This document shows positions 1-7,891 of a DNA stretch of 64,000 nt, in pieces. This DNA is from Salinispora fenicalii. Its GTDB lineage: Bacteria > Actinomycetota > Actinomycetes > Mycobacteriales > Micromonosporaceae. Positions within the stretch are counted from its first letter, which is position 1; each line of letters opens with the position of its first letter. A program made the position numbers and the translations under genes. The notes beneath the pieces are model-generated. The model had not been told where the DNA came from. It ran no database searches and worked only from the letters and a program-made list of their open reading frames with translations. Location of the stretch: contig NZ_AZWQ01000015.1 of assembly GCF_000514815.1 (NCBI RefSeq), forward strand, positions 141,700 to 205,699. Direction: 5' to 3'.

Positions 1-761
1 GCCAGCCACTCTCGTCCCGGCCAGATCTGGTCGCCGAGCAGCAGCAGCCCAATGATGGCTGCCGGCACCGCCCCGGCCGCGTCCATCGCGGCTACGGCGG
101 CCGTGGTTGACCCGCGTTGCATCGCCAGGCCGAGTAGGAGCTGGCCGATGATCGAGTGGGCCACCAGCAGGTAGAGCAGCGGATCGCCGAGGAACTCCTC
201 CGCCGAGTGGGTCGAGGCAAGGGGCCGGGCCGCCACCGCCGCGGCGGAGAAGGCCAGGCCGGCGAGGGAGCCGAGCGCGACCGATCCGGGCGCGCCGTGC
301 AGCCGTACCGCGAAGAAGCCCAGCAGGGCGATTACGCCGAAGGTCGCCGCCAGGGTGACCAGGCCGGCGGTGCCGAGTTGCCGCGAGGGCGCCGGCCGGG
401 CTGAGAGCACCAGCCCGGTGATCCCGGCGACGAGCAGCACCAGCAGAACGACCTCCGCCCGAGGCAGTCGCCACCTCAGCAGGAGCACCCCGAGCAGGGC
501 GGTCACGCCGAGCCCTGCCGCCATGCTGGCCTGCACCAGGAAGAGTGGAAGGTCCCGTCGGGCCAGGAAGGCCAGCACGAAACCGCCGACCTGACAGCCC
601 AGCCCGAGCAGGTAGGTGCGGTGTCCGGCCAGTCGCAGCAGCAGCCCCGGATCGAACGAGTGGTGCACGGTGGTGCGGGCCGCCGCGACCGACTGGAGCA
701 AGTTGGCGACCCCGTACGCGATGATCATTGCCGCGAGGAAGTACCAACCGGAGGAAACCAC
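1..761 (-). CDS. DMT/EamA-type membrane transporter, 3' end outside window
   Basis: The minus-strand reading is continuous from a GTG at 759-761 to the window edge, so the C-terminus is missing. The translation starts VVSSGWYFLAAM and is dominated by hydrophobic helices separated by short loops. A run such as AAIIGLLLLGD lies near the cut. Alternating small hydrophobic helices of this kind are typical of the drug/metabolite transporter (EamA) family, which normally has ten helices. The substrate cannot be told. The start is uncertain because no strong Shine-Dalgarno is seen; an internal ATG near 730 is possible. It sits 41 bp downstream of hisN and reads the same way, so co-transcription is plausible. 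Confidence 0.6.
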   Translation of the reverse strand, partial: MVSSGWYFLAAMIIAYGVANLLQSVAAARTTVHHSFDPGLLLRLAGHRTYLLGLGCQVGGFVLAFLARRDLPLFLVQASMAAGLGVTALLGVLLLRWRLPRAEVVLLVLLVAGITGLVLSARPAPSRQLGTAGLVTLAATFGVIALLGFFAVRLHGAPGSVALGSLAGLAFSAAAVAARPLASTHSAEEFLGDPLLYLLVAHSIIGQLLLGLAMQRGSTTAAVAAMDAAGAVPAAIIGLLLLGDQIWPGREWL

Positions 762-802
762 AGCGCGAGGATAGAGGCTAACCGAAATCAGCGCGCAGGT
801 GC

Positions 803-1606
803 TCAACCCAGGCGGGCGAGGACACTGGTGTGCAACGGACCGTTCGTGGCGATCGCGCTGATCCCGTCGGAGCCGATGTCCCCCGGGGCGGGCTGGCCGG
901 CCAGGTCGGTGAAGGTGCCACCCGCCTCGGTCACGATCGGCACCAGCGCGGCGATGTCCCACAGGGACAGCTCCGGCTCCACCATGATGTCCAGCGCACC
1001 CTCGGCCAGCAGCATGTAACCGTAGAAGTCGCCGTACGCCCGACTGCGCCACGCGTCTCGCATGATCTGTAGGACCGCCGGCAGCCGGCCACTCTCCTCC
1101 CAGCCATCGAGTGAGGAGTAGCAGAAGCTGGCATCGGTCAGATCGGCCACCGCCGACACCTGGATCGGCGTACCGGACGCCCGGTCCGGCCCCGCGTACG
1201 CCCCCTCGCCGAGCGCTGCCCACCAGCGCCGCCCCAGGGCCGGCGCGGAGACCAGGCCGGCGACCGGTCGGTCCCCTTCGAGTAGGGCGATGAGCGTGGC
1301 CCAGACCGGTACGCCACGGATGAAGTTCTTCGTCCCGTCGATCGGGTCGATCACCCACCGCCGTCCGCCTGGGCCGCCCGCGGTCCGCTCGCCGTACTCC
1401 TCGCCGAGTAGGCCGTCGTTGGGGCGCTCGGCGGCGAGCAGGGCCCGAATCTCCTGCTCGACCGCGGTGTCGGCGTCGGAGACGGGGGTGAGATCGGGCT
1501 TTGTGTCCACCCGAAGGTCCACGGCACCAAATCGGGCGGCGGAGACCGTGTCGGCGGCGTCCGCGAGGCGGTGGGCGAGGGCGATGTCGGCGGCGTAACC
1601 CTTCAT
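803..1606 (-). CDS. hisN: histidinol-phosphatase, inositol monophosphatase family (HisN-like)
   Basis: A 267-residue member of the Mg-dependent, Li-sensitive phosphatase fold. The metal-binding motifs are clear: GEEYGE (motif 1 Glu pair), WVIDPIDGTKNF (DPxDGT) and ELSLWDIAAL (WD). The family removes phosphate from inositol phosphate, histidinol phosphate or PAP. Length and overall pattern fit the actinobacterial HisN subgroup, the last phosphatase step of histidine synthesis, but substrate is inferred and the gene is not in a his cluster. The reading frame stays open far upstream; I chose ATG 1606 (MKGYAADI) because the homologous region starts there and the upstream part is compositionally poor and overlaps rsgA. 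It follows rsgA on the same strand. Confidence 0.82.
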   Translation of the reverse strand: MKGYAADIALAHRLADAADTVSAARFGAVDLRVDTKPDLTPVSDADTAVEQEIRALLAAERPNDGLLGEEYGERTAGGPGGRRWVIDPIDGTKNFIRGVPVWATLIALLEGDRPVAGLVSAPALGRRWWAALGEGAYAGPDRASGTPIQVSAVADLTDASFCYSSLDGWEESGRLPAVLQIMRDAWRSRAYGDFYGYMLLAEGALDIMVEPELSLWDIAALVPIVTEAGGTFTDLAGQPAPGDIGSDGISAIATNGPLHTSVLARLG

Positions 1607-1631
1607 CCATGGAACAGTAGTGCCGGTCTGG

Positions 1632-2756
1632 TCAGGTTCCCGCCGAAGGGCTACTCGGGTCTCGGGAACTGGGCCGGGTGCGTGGCTCGCTCTCGCCCGT
1701 GCGCGAGGCGAGGAGCCGCTGGTACGAGGCCAGCCGGCGCGGGTCGGCCTGACTGGCTGCGACCCGGGCGCCCAGCCCGCAGAGCGACTCACCGGCGGTG
1801 TGTGGGCAGTTCGCCGGGCAGTCGGCCGCCCCCTCGGCGAGGTCGGGGAAGCCGTGCAGGAGGCTCTCGGCCGAGACGTGGGCCAGCCCGAAGCTGCGGA
1901 TTCCCGGAGTGTCGATGATCCAGCTCTCGGTGGCATCGGCGACCGGTGGTAGTTGTAGCGCCACCACACTGGTTGACGTGTGCCGGCCCCGACCGATCGC
2001 GCTGACCTGGCCAACTGCCCGAGTGGCCGCGGGGACCAGGCGGTTGACCAGCGTCGACTTACCTACCCCGGAGTGGCCCACCAGCACCGAGATTCGTCCG
2101 GCGAGGAGGTCGCGTAGCGTGTCCAGGGTCGAGTCGGGGCAGATCAGGACATAGGGCAGCGCTAGCTCGGCGTAGTACCCAAGCACCTCCTCGGGCCCGG
2201 CCAGGTCGGCCTTGGTGAGGCAGAGCAGCGGTTCGATGTCGGCGTCGTACGCGGCTACCAGGCAGCGGTCGATGAAGCCGGTCCGGGGCGGCGGGTCGGC
2301 CAGCGCGCTTACGATCACGAGTTGGTCGGCGTTGGCGACGACGACCCGTTCCAGTCGCCCTTCGGCGGTGGTCGCGTCATCCTCGGCGGTACGTCGCAGC
2401 ACCGAGCTGCGGTCGGCTATGCGAACGATCCGGGCCAGCGCCCCGGGGGTCCCCGACGTGTCGCCAACCAGCCCGACCCGGTCGCCCACCACAACGGACT
2501 TGCGGCCCAACTCCCGGGCCCGCATCGCGGTCACCGGTGCCTGCTTCGGGTCGGCGTCCGTCAGTACGCAGGTGTAGCGCCCTCGGTCCACGGCGGTGAC
2601 GAAACCCTCGACCGCGTCCGCGTGGCGCGGACGCCTCCGGGTACGTGGACGTGAGGATCTGCCGGGCCGAATCCGGACGTCGTCCTCGTCGTACTCCCGC
2701 CGCCTCGTTGCCAGGACAGCTCCCTTCAGCTCTTGCCGGTCACCATTGCCGACCAT
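1632..2756 (-). CDS. rsgA: ribosome small-subunit-dependent GTPase RsgA
   Basis: A circularly permuted GTPase that helps mature the 30S subunit. From the N-terminus there is a basic tail, an OB-fold (about residues 45-120), then the GTPase motifs in permuted order: LTKAD (G4-like), GHSGVGKSTL (P-loop, G1) and DTPGIRSFG (G3). A Cys/His zinc knuckle follows (CPANCPH then C). The longest start, ATG 2756, overlaps the end of aroA by 31 nt. An alternative is a CTG at 2714, placed right after an AAGGGAG Shine-Dalgarno-like stretch, which would begin the protein at LATRRREYDEDDVR. It likely forms an operon aroA-rsgA-hisN. Confidence 0.9.
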   Translation of the reverse strand: MVGNGDRQELKGAVLATRRREYDEDDVRIRPGRSSRPRTRRRPRHADAVEGFVTAVDRGRYTCVLTDADPKQAPVTAMRARELGRKSVVVGDRVGLVGDTSGTPGALARIVRIADRSSVLRRTAEDDATTAEGRLERVVVANADQLVIVSALADPPPRTGFIDRCLVAAYDADIEPLLCLTKADLAGPEEVLGYYAELALPYVLICPDSTLDTLRDLLAGRISVLVGHSGVGKSTLVNRLVPAATRAVGQVSAIGRGRHTSTSVVALQLPPVADATESWIIDTPGIRSFGLAHVSAESLLHGFPDLAEGAADCPANCPHTAGESLCGLGARVAASQADPRRLASYQRLLASRTGESEPRTRPSSRDPSSPSAGT

Positions 2757-4027
2757 AGCGCCGGGAATTCCGGCATCGTCTTCGAGGTACAGGCAACGTC
2801 GCTCAGTTCGATGCCGGGTACGGCCAGCCCGGTGATCGCGGCGGCGTGCGCCATCCGATGGTCGTGATAGGTCTCAAACACTCCGCCGTGAAGCGGCCGG
2901 GGTCGGATCGCCAACCCGTCCCGGGATTCGGTGAGGTCGGCACCGAGCGCGGTGAACTCGCGGGCGAGCGCCGAGATCCGATCGGTCTCGTGCCCCCGGA
3001 TGTGGGCGATCCCGGTGAACCGGGAGGGGGATTCGGCGAGCATCGCCAGCGCGGTCAACGCCGGGGTTAGCTCACTCACGTCGGACAGGTCGGCGGTCAG
3101 GCCGTGCACGGTGCCGGTGCCCCGCACGGTCAGCCCGGCGGTGGAGAGTGACACTTCGCCCCCCATCGCCTGTAACAGCCCGCGGAGCCGTTCGACTGGT
3201 TGGACGCTGCCGCCTGGCCAGCCGGTCACGGTCACCTCTCCGCCGGTGACCAGTGCGGCGGCGAAGAAGGGGACCGCACCGGAGAGGTCTGGCTCGATCT
3301 CCCAGCCACGGCCGGTCAGTGGGCCCGGCTCGACCGTCCAGACATCGGGGGTGGTGTCGTCGATGGCGGCGCCGGCGGCTCGCAGCATCTGCACCGTCAT
3401 CCGCAGGTGGGGCGCGGAGGGCACCGGTGGGCCGACGTGTCGAACGACGACCCCACGGTCGAAGCGGGGAGCCGCCAGTAGCAGCCCGGAGACGAGTTGA
3501 CTGGAGGCGCTGGCGTCGATCACGACCTCGCCGCCGCGAATGCCTCCTCCGCCGAGCACGGTCAGCGGCAGACTCCCGGAGGCCGGCGAGGTGATCCGGA
3601 CGCCGAGGCGGCGTAGTGCGTCCAGGAGCGGTCCAAGCGGGCGCTGGCGGGCCTGCGGGTCGCCGTCGAAGGTGATCCGACCGTCGGCGAGGCCGCCTAC
3701 CGGGGGCAGGAAGCGCATTACCGTGCCGGCGAGGCCGACATCGATGTGCGCCGGCCCGGCCAGCGGGTGCGGCCGGACCAGCCAGCGCTCGTCGTCGCTG
3801 ATCGAGACGTGTGCACCCATCGCCCGTAACCCGTTGGCCATCAACTCGGTGTCCCGGGCGCGTAGGGGCCGGGCGAGCGTCGATGGGCCGGTAGCCAGGC
3901 CGCTGAGCACCAGGGCACGCGCGGTGAGTGACTTGGAGCCGGGCAGGCGCAGCGTCGTCGAGACCGGATCCGAGGCGGTCGGCGCGGTCCACGGCCGCAG
4001 CGGCCGGGTAGCGGTCAGATGTCCCAC
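2726..4027 (-). CDS. aroA: 3-phosphoshikimate 1-carboxyvinyltransferase (EPSP synthase)
   Basis: A 433-residue enzyme that adds the enolpyruvyl group of PEP to shikimate-3-phosphate, the sixth step of the shikimate pathway, in the cytosol. Signatures visible are LPGSKSLTARALVLSGLA near the N-terminus (phosphate-binding Lys/Ser), LAGTVMRFLPP (the NAGTAxR-like glyphosate-site segment, here without the usual Asn), SSQLVSGLLLAAPR, and DHRMAHAAAITGLA near the C-terminus. Start ATG 4027 lies just before the conserved region. It is the first gene of the minus-strand group aroA-rsgA-hisN and is divergent from the SRAP gene, with about 105 bp between the starts. Confidence 0.93.
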   Translation of the reverse strand: MGHLTATRPLRPWTAPTASDPVSTTLRLPGSKSLTARALVLSGLATGPSTLARPLRARDTELMANGLRAMGAHVSISDDERWLVRPHPLAGPAHIDVGLAGTVMRFLPPVGGLADGRITFDGDPQARQRPLGPLLDALRRLGVRITSPASGSLPLTVLGGGGIRGGEVVIDASASSQLVSGLLLAAPRFDRGVVVRHVGPPVPSAPHLRMTVQMLRAAGAAIDDTTPDVWTVEPGPLTGRGWEIEPDLSGAVPFFAAALVTGGEVTVTGWPGGSVQPVERLRGLLQAMGGEVSLSTAGLTVRGTGTVHGLTADLSDVSELTPALTALAMLAESPSRFTGIAHIRGHETDRISALAREFTALGADLTESRDGLAIRPRPLHGGVFETYHDHRMAHAAAITGLAVPGIELSDVACTSKTMPEFPALWSAMVTGKS

Positions 4028-4132
4028 GGTTACATTCTGCCGCCTTCACTAACGGTCATTGCCGGCTACCCCCGGTTGTTAGCTCGGTCCGCGGGACGGC
4101 GGGCGACCAGTTGGGGCGCTAGCGTGTCCGGT

Positions 4133-4852
4133 GTGTGCGGGAGATACGCGACGACCCGGTCCGCGGGGGATCTGAGCGCGATGTTCGAGTCGTACGACGA
4201 AACGGGTGGTCGGCTCGGCGCCGACTACAACGTCGCCCCCACCGATTCGGTGCCGTTGGTTCAGGCCACCGCGGCGGGCCAGCGGGTGCTTTTGTTGGGA
4301 CGCTGGGGTTTCGTACCGGCTTGGTCGCGCTCCCTGGCCGGCGCGGCTCGCATGATCAATGCTCGGGCTGAGACGGTGGCCACGAGCCGGGCGTACGCCC
4401 GTGCCTTCGCCCGCCACCGCTGTCTGCTGCCGGCGGACGGTTGGTACGAGTGGGTCCGTCATCCCGGCGGCAAGCAGGCGTATTACCTGACTCCCCGGGA
4501 CGGCTCGGCGGTCGTCTTCGCCGGCATCTGGTCGGTGTGGGAGGGCCCGGGCGGCCCGGTGCTGACCTGCGGAATTGTGACCACCCCTGCCCGCGGTGAC
4601 CTGGCCGACGTGCACGACCGGATGCCGCTGTTGTTGCCTATCGAGCGGTGGAGTGCCTGGCTGGGGCCCACGGACCGGCCAGTGGATCTGCTCGCTCCGC
4701 CGTCACTGGAGTGGCTGGCCGGGCTGGAGATTCGTCCGGTTGGGCCGGCGGTTGGCAATGTCCGTAACGACGGTCCGAGCCTCGTGGAACGGGTCACCGC
4801 GTCGGTGCCGCGTCGGCATAGCAGCGGGCTCGGGGAGGAGACGCTTTTCTGA
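4133..4852 (+). CDS. yedK: SRAP (SOS response-associated peptidase)/YedK-HMCES protein
   Basis: A 239-residue SRAP-domain protein. The family crosslinks covalently to abasic sites in single-stranded DNA through the cysteine exposed after removal of the initiator residue. The start decides the function here: GTG at 4133 places Cys at position 2 (VCGRYATT), as in the family. Other conserved pieces are YNVAPT, MINARAETV (the N-A-R-x-E-T motif), CLLPADGWYEW and the HDRMPL histidine near residue 162. The reading frame extends upstream to 4019, but that start would bury Cys2. It stands alone, divergent from aroA. Confidence 0.93.
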   Translation: MCGRYATTRSAGDLSAMFESYDETGGRLGADYNVAPTDSVPLVQATAAGQRVLLLGRWGFVPAWSRSLAGAARMINARAETVATSRAYARAFARHRCLLPADGWYEWVRHPGGKQAYYLTPRDGSAVVFAGIWSVWEGPGGPVLTCGIVTTPARGDLADVHDRMPLLLPIERWSAWLGPTDRPVDLLAPPSLEWLAGLEIRPVGPAVGNVRNDGPSLVERVTASVPRRHSSGLGEETLF

Positions 4853-4936
4853 CGTATTCGCGACTTTAGGTCAGGTGATTTGTCGGATTTAATAGCAAAA
4901 CTTTGTTGGTTAATTTAACTTTTTCCCGCTACCCCT

Positions 4937-4963
4937 TGTATCGACTTCGAAAAGTGCGATACA
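4937..4963 (+). promoter_or_regulatory. inverted repeat in AT-rich upstream region of the WhiB gene
   Basis: The 190 bp between the SRAP stop and the WhiB start contain an AT-rich stretch (about 4855-4960) that stands out in this GC-rich DNA. Inside it is the inverted repeat TGTATCG (4937-4943) and CGATACA (4957-4963), separated by 13 nt. The right arm contains GATACA, which could serve as a -10 box, so the repeat may overlap the core promoter and act as an operator. No known regulator motif is claimed. Confidence 0.4.
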
Positions 4964-5043
4964 CCAGAGCGCCGGTGGTGGGCGTCGATTCGCATGCGGC
5001 GAGTCGCACCCAAAATTTCCGGTCCCACGGGGGAGGTGGGTGG

Positions 5044-5433
5044 ATGACCAGGGCACGGACGCCCCGTCCACACGAGGTTGCTGCCGCACGACGCGACACG
5101 CGCCTGTTGCGGGCCCTGCACGAGCGTCAGCAGGATGAGGCCTGGCGTACCAGAGGCCTTTGCCAAAGCGTTGACCCGGAAACCTTCTTTCCGGCGCCCA
5201 ACGAGCCGGCGGACGCTGCTGTGGCGCTCTGTCACACCTGCGACGTGCAGGGGGCCTGCCTCGCCTGGGCGCTGGAGGTCGGCGACTGCTACGGCGTCTG
5301 GGGTGGCACCACCCCGCGCGAGCGCCGGGCCATGCTGGTCGCTTGGCGCGGCGAGGCTCAGCCGGCACTAACCGACGCTGCCCGGCCACTGGTCCGGGGC
5401 CGGCGGCTGACCCCGGTGCCACTCGGCCGTTGA
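5044..5433 (+). CDS. WhiB-family iron-sulfur transcriptional regulator
   Basis: A 129-residue WhiB-like protein. The four cluster-ligating cysteines are C40, C63, C66 and C72 (CxxC then CxxxxxC), followed by the GVWGG turn at 84-88. An extra cysteine, C82, sits immediately before that turn. Family members bind a [4Fe-4S] cluster and act with the principal sigma factor on promoters. The start ATG 5044 follows a GGGGGAGGTGGG ribosome site. The N-terminus carries a 35-residue Arg-rich helix ahead of the first Cys, longer than in WhiB1. The C-terminus RGRRLTPVPLGR is basic but is not the RGRP hook typical of WhiB7. The subclass is therefore unresolved. Confidence 0.88.
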   Translation: MTRARTPRPHEVAAARRDTRLLRALHERQQDEAWRTRGLCQSVDPETFFPAPNEPADAAVALCHTCDVQGACLAWALEVGDCYGVWGGTTPRERRAMLVAWRGEAQPALTDAARPLVRGRRLTPVPLGR

Positions 5434-5486
5434 GAGTTGGCGCGGCCGTGTAGCCGGCGTATCGGCGCGATGCTCAGAATGGTTCC

Positions 5487-6155
5487 GTGTCGCCGACCGA
5501 GGAAATCAGCACCCCGCACGGGCCGGCCGGAGTGGAGCTCGACTGGCCCGGTGGTCCGCCGACCGCACTGTTGGTGCTTGGTCACGGAGCGGGCGGCGGG
5601 GTGGATGCGCCGGATCTGCTTGCGCTCCGGGACGCCGCGCTGGCCGCTGGTCTGGTCGTTGCTCGGGTGACGCAGCCCTACCGGCTCGCGGGCCGGCGTG
5701 CGCCCGCGCCCGCGCGGCAGCTCGACCTGTCCTGGACGGTGGTGTTGTCCGCGCTTCGGGCGCGGTATCCCGGAATTCCGCTGGTGGTGGGCGGCCGGTC
5801 CAGTGGTGCCCGGGTGGCCTGCCGTACCGCCGACGCGGTTGGGGCAGCCGGCGTGGTGGCCCTGGCGTTTCCGCTGCACCCACCGGGCCGGCCGGAGCGG
5901 TCTCGCGCCGAAGAGCTGCCAACCAGCGTGCCAACGTTGGTGGTAAACGGCGATCGGGACCCGTTCGGGATGCCGGTGGCCGCGGTGCCGACGGTGCGAG
6001 TCATCACTCGGCCGGGGGAGCGGCATGAGCTGCGCAAGGATCCGCTGGGCACGGCGGCGGTCGTCCTCGACTGGCTGCGGGCCGGCGGCTGGACCCGCCA
6101 GCCGGATCGGTCGTCGGGTGGGTCCACACCGCCCGACTGCGCCGATGAGGCGTGA
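5487..6155 (+). CDS. alpha/beta-hydrolase family protein (KANL3/Tex30-like)
   Basis: A 222-residue single-domain hydrolase. Seen are LVLGHGAGGG (oxyanion-loop HGxGG), VVGGRSSGARVA (nucleophile elbow GxSxG, GRSSG) and NGDRDPFG (acid loop), with a late His in GERHEL. These fit the small alpha/beta-hydrolase group that resembles KANL3/Tex30; true substrates are unknown. The start is GTG 5487, 53 bp after the WhiB gene, with no strong Shine-Dalgarno. It ends about 140 bp before the candidate sigma-R promoter of sigR, so it is probably not in the sigR transcript. Confidence 0.75.
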   Translation: MSPTEEISTPHGPAGVELDWPGGPPTALLVLGHGAGGGVDAPDLLALRDAALAAGLVVARVTQPYRLAGRRAPAPARQLDLSWTVVLSALRARYPGIPLVVGGRSSGARVACRTADAVGAAGVVALAFPLHPPGRPERSRAEELPTSVPTLVVNGDRDPFGMPVAAVPTVRVITRPGERHELRKDPLGTAAVVLDWLRAGGWTRQPDRSSGGSTPPDCADEA

Positions 6156-6296
6156 CCGCAGTGGGAAACTCTCGTTGCTTTGGATGGCGCCGCCTGCCCT
6201 AGCCCGGGGGCGGCGCCGGTCCTCCCGGGCCCTTCCTGGTCCCAGCTCCGGTCTCCGCCGAGGTCGGACCGGGACCAGGAAAGGGGGCCGATGGCT

Positions 6297-6323
6297 GGAA
6301 TGCCCACCCCGCCGACCTGCGTT
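6297..6323 (+). promoter_or_regulatory. candidate sigma-R-type promoter (GGAAT-N19-GTT)
   Basis: GGAAT at 6297-6301 and GTT at 6321-6323 are separated by 19 nt. The sigma-R consensus in Streptomyces is GGAAT with about 18 nt to GTT, so this is a good match in the place where autoregulation is expected. A transcript starting near 6330 would carry the GTG 6363 start with a strong ribosome site. Inferred from sequence only. Confidence 0.6.
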
Positions 6324-6560
6324 ACACCCCGCGGACGACTTTTCCGACGAGGGGGGTGGCCGGTGCCGGTCGAGACGCAGGCCCGGGAGTGGGACGATCG
6401 GGACACGCGGCGGCTCTACCGCCTGCTGGAGGGGCCGAACTGGCCAGCGGCGGCGTCGGCGGTCCCGGTTTCGGTCGGGCACCTGGGCGGAAGTGAATCG
6501 CTCGGCGAGCGGATACACGTATCCTCGGCGAGGAAACATCCGACCCGAGGGGATGCGCGG

Positions 6561-7169
6561 TTGACCACCGAGAAGACGGACGAGCGCAGGGCCCGCTTCG
6601 AGCGGGACGCGATGCCCTTCGTTGACCAGCTTTACGCTGCTGGCCTACGGATGACCCGCAACCCGGCGGATGCCGAGGACCTGGTCCAGGAGACATACCT
6701 GAAGGCATACGCGGCCTTTCACCAGTTCGAGCAGGGCACCAACCTGAAGGCCTGGCTGTATCGGATCCTGACCAATACCTACATCAACTCCTACCGGCGC
6801 CGGCAGCGGCAGCCGATTCAGGCGCCGACCGACGAGATCACCGACTGGCAGCTCGCTGAGGCCGAGTCGCACACCTCCAGCGGGTTGCGCTCCGCTGAGA
6901 CGGAGGCGTTGGATCGGTTGCCGGACAGCGACATCAAGCAGGCCCTCCAGCAGCTACCCGAGGAATTCCGGCTGGCGGTCTACCTCACCGACGTTGAAGG
7001 CTTCTCCTACAAGGAGGTTGCCGAGATCATGGGTACGCCGATCGGCACAGTGATGTCGCGCCTGCACCGCGGTCGTCGTAATCTGCGCAACCTGCTGGAG
7101 CAGTACGCGGCCGAGCGGGGCTTCAGCTCTGCTTCGTCGGCCAAGGGCTCGACCGGCCGGGGGGTGTGA
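6561..7169 (+). CDS. sigR: thiol-stress ECF sigma factor SigR (group of sigma-R/SigH)
   Basis: A 202-residue ECF sigma factor. Region 2 contains [16 protein letters not shown] and [17 protein letters not shown]; region 4 contains [29 protein letters not shown] and [11 protein letters not shown]. These match sigma-R of Streptomyces and SigH of mycobacteria, which control thioredoxin, mycothiol and protein-quality genes under disulfide stress. TTG 6561, behind a GAGGGG stretch, gives the core protein beginning [15 protein letters not shown]. The same frame is open upstream, and GTG 6363, preceded by GAGGGGGGTGGCCG, would add 66 residues, as in the unstable sigma-R' isoform described in Streptomyces. 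rsrA starts 1 nt after its stop, so the two are translationally coupled. Confidence 0.93.
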   Translation: MTTEKTDERRARFERDAMPFVDQLYAAGLRMTRNPADAEDLVQETYLKAYAAFHQFEQGTNLKAWLYRILTNTYINSYRRRQRQPIQAPTDEITDWQLAEAESHTSSGLRSAETEALDRLPDSDIKQALQQLPEEFRLAVYLTDVEGFSYKEVAEIMGTPIGTVMSRLHRGRRNLRNLLEQYAAERGFSSASSAKGSTGRGV

Positions 7170-7170
7170 C

Positions 7171-7458
7171 GTGAGCTGTGGAGAGCCGCACGAGACGGAC
7201 TGCCGCGAGGTGTTGGCGGAGGTCTATCTGTATCTGGACCTGGAGTGCGCCGAGGAGCGGCGGAAACTGATCCGGCACCACCTCGACGAGTGTGGGCCGT
7301 GCCTACGCGAATACGGTATCGAGCAGGAGGTTCAGGCGCTCGTGGCCCGCTGCTGCGGTAATGAGACCGCTCCTGACCAGCTTCGCGAGCGGCTCCGCAG
7401 CAAGCTCGCCGAACTCGTGGTCTTCGGCAGCAGCGAGTCGCGTGAGTTGACCGACTGA
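7171..7458 (+). CDS. rsrA: redox-sensing zinc anti-sigma factor RsrA
   Basis: A 95-residue ZAS-family anti-sigma factor. All the positions known from Streptomyces RsrA are present: C3, C11, H37, C41, C44, C61 and C62. H37/C41/C44 form the HxxxCxxC core (HLDECGPC) that holds zinc, and C11 is the trigger cysteine that forms a disulfide with C44 on oxidation, releasing SigR. An additional cysteine, C26, is present. GTG 7171 starts right after the sigR stop, fixing the stoichiometry by coupling. A strong terminator follows 14 bp after the gene. Confidence 0.95.
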   Translation: MSCGEPHETDCREVLAEVYLYLDLECAEERRKLIRHHLDECGPCLREYGIEQEVQALVARCCGNETAPDQLRERLRSKLAELVVFGSSESRELTD

Positions 7459-7472
7459 CCGGGGTGACACCG

Positions 7473-7506
7473 CGGTGGCCCGGACCGACCTCGGTCCGGG
7501 CCACCG
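7473..7506 (+). terminator. 16-bp perfect hairpin after sigR-rsrA
   Basis: Arms 7473-7488 and 7491-7506 are perfectly complementary with a CC centre (effective 4-nt loop). It lies 14 bp after rsrA and about 45 bp after the end of the opposing bL37 gene, so it can end transcripts from both sides. There is no T-run, as is usual in high-GC actinobacteria. Confidence 0.8.
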
Positions 7507-7551
7507 TCGTCCGCGCTGGCCGAGCCTACTGGGCTTGGTCGCGCCGGTGGT

Positions 7552-7626
7552 TCAGGAGTTGGGGCGCTTGCCGTGGTTGGCCGCGCCCTTCTTACGGGCC
7601 TTCTTCTTCCGGGCCCTCTTGGCCAT
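7552..7626 (-). CDS. 50S ribosomal protein bL37, 24 residues
   Basis: A very small basic protein beginning MAKRARKKK and ending NHGKRPNS. Size, the K/R-rich start and the NHGKRPN tail match bL37, a 24-residue actinobacterial large-subunit protein first recognised in mycobacterial ribosome structures. The start ATG 7626 has an excellent ribosome site, CGAGGAGG, 5 nt upstream. The gene is below the length cut-off of most gene finders. It is transcribed alone on the minus strand, convergent with rsrA. Confidence 0.88.
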   Translation of the reverse strand: MAKRARKKKARKKGAANHGKRPNS

Positions 7627-7891
7627 GGTGACCTCCTCGTAGTGCGCCACAGCGACGGGGCCGCCGCGGCGTGAAACCGGACGCGTCCGACCCTAGTGCC
7701 GTTGCCACCGGCCAGCGGGCCCGGCCCGCGGCATCGCCCGGCGAGGGGTAGGCGCTACTTCTCGGAAGCGTGCTCGGGCGGTCTCGGCGCGGGACCGGCG
7801 GTGGATCTGGTCTTGGCGTGGTTGCCCCGCCCCGACCCGGCTCATGATTGGATACGTCGGCAGGACAGTCGTGAGAGAAAGGGCTGTGGAG

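Noticed and set aside
803..2014. Extended reading of hisN to 403 residues
   Set aside because: The upstream 136 residues are Arg/Pro-rich and lie inside rsgA on the same strand, so they come from high-GC frame openness. ATG 1606 fits the family.
6156..6296. Separate gene before the sigma-R promoter
   Set aside because: The frame starting with TTG at 6180 is continuous with sigR, but the part before 6363 lacks a ribosome site and lies upstream of the candidate promoter.
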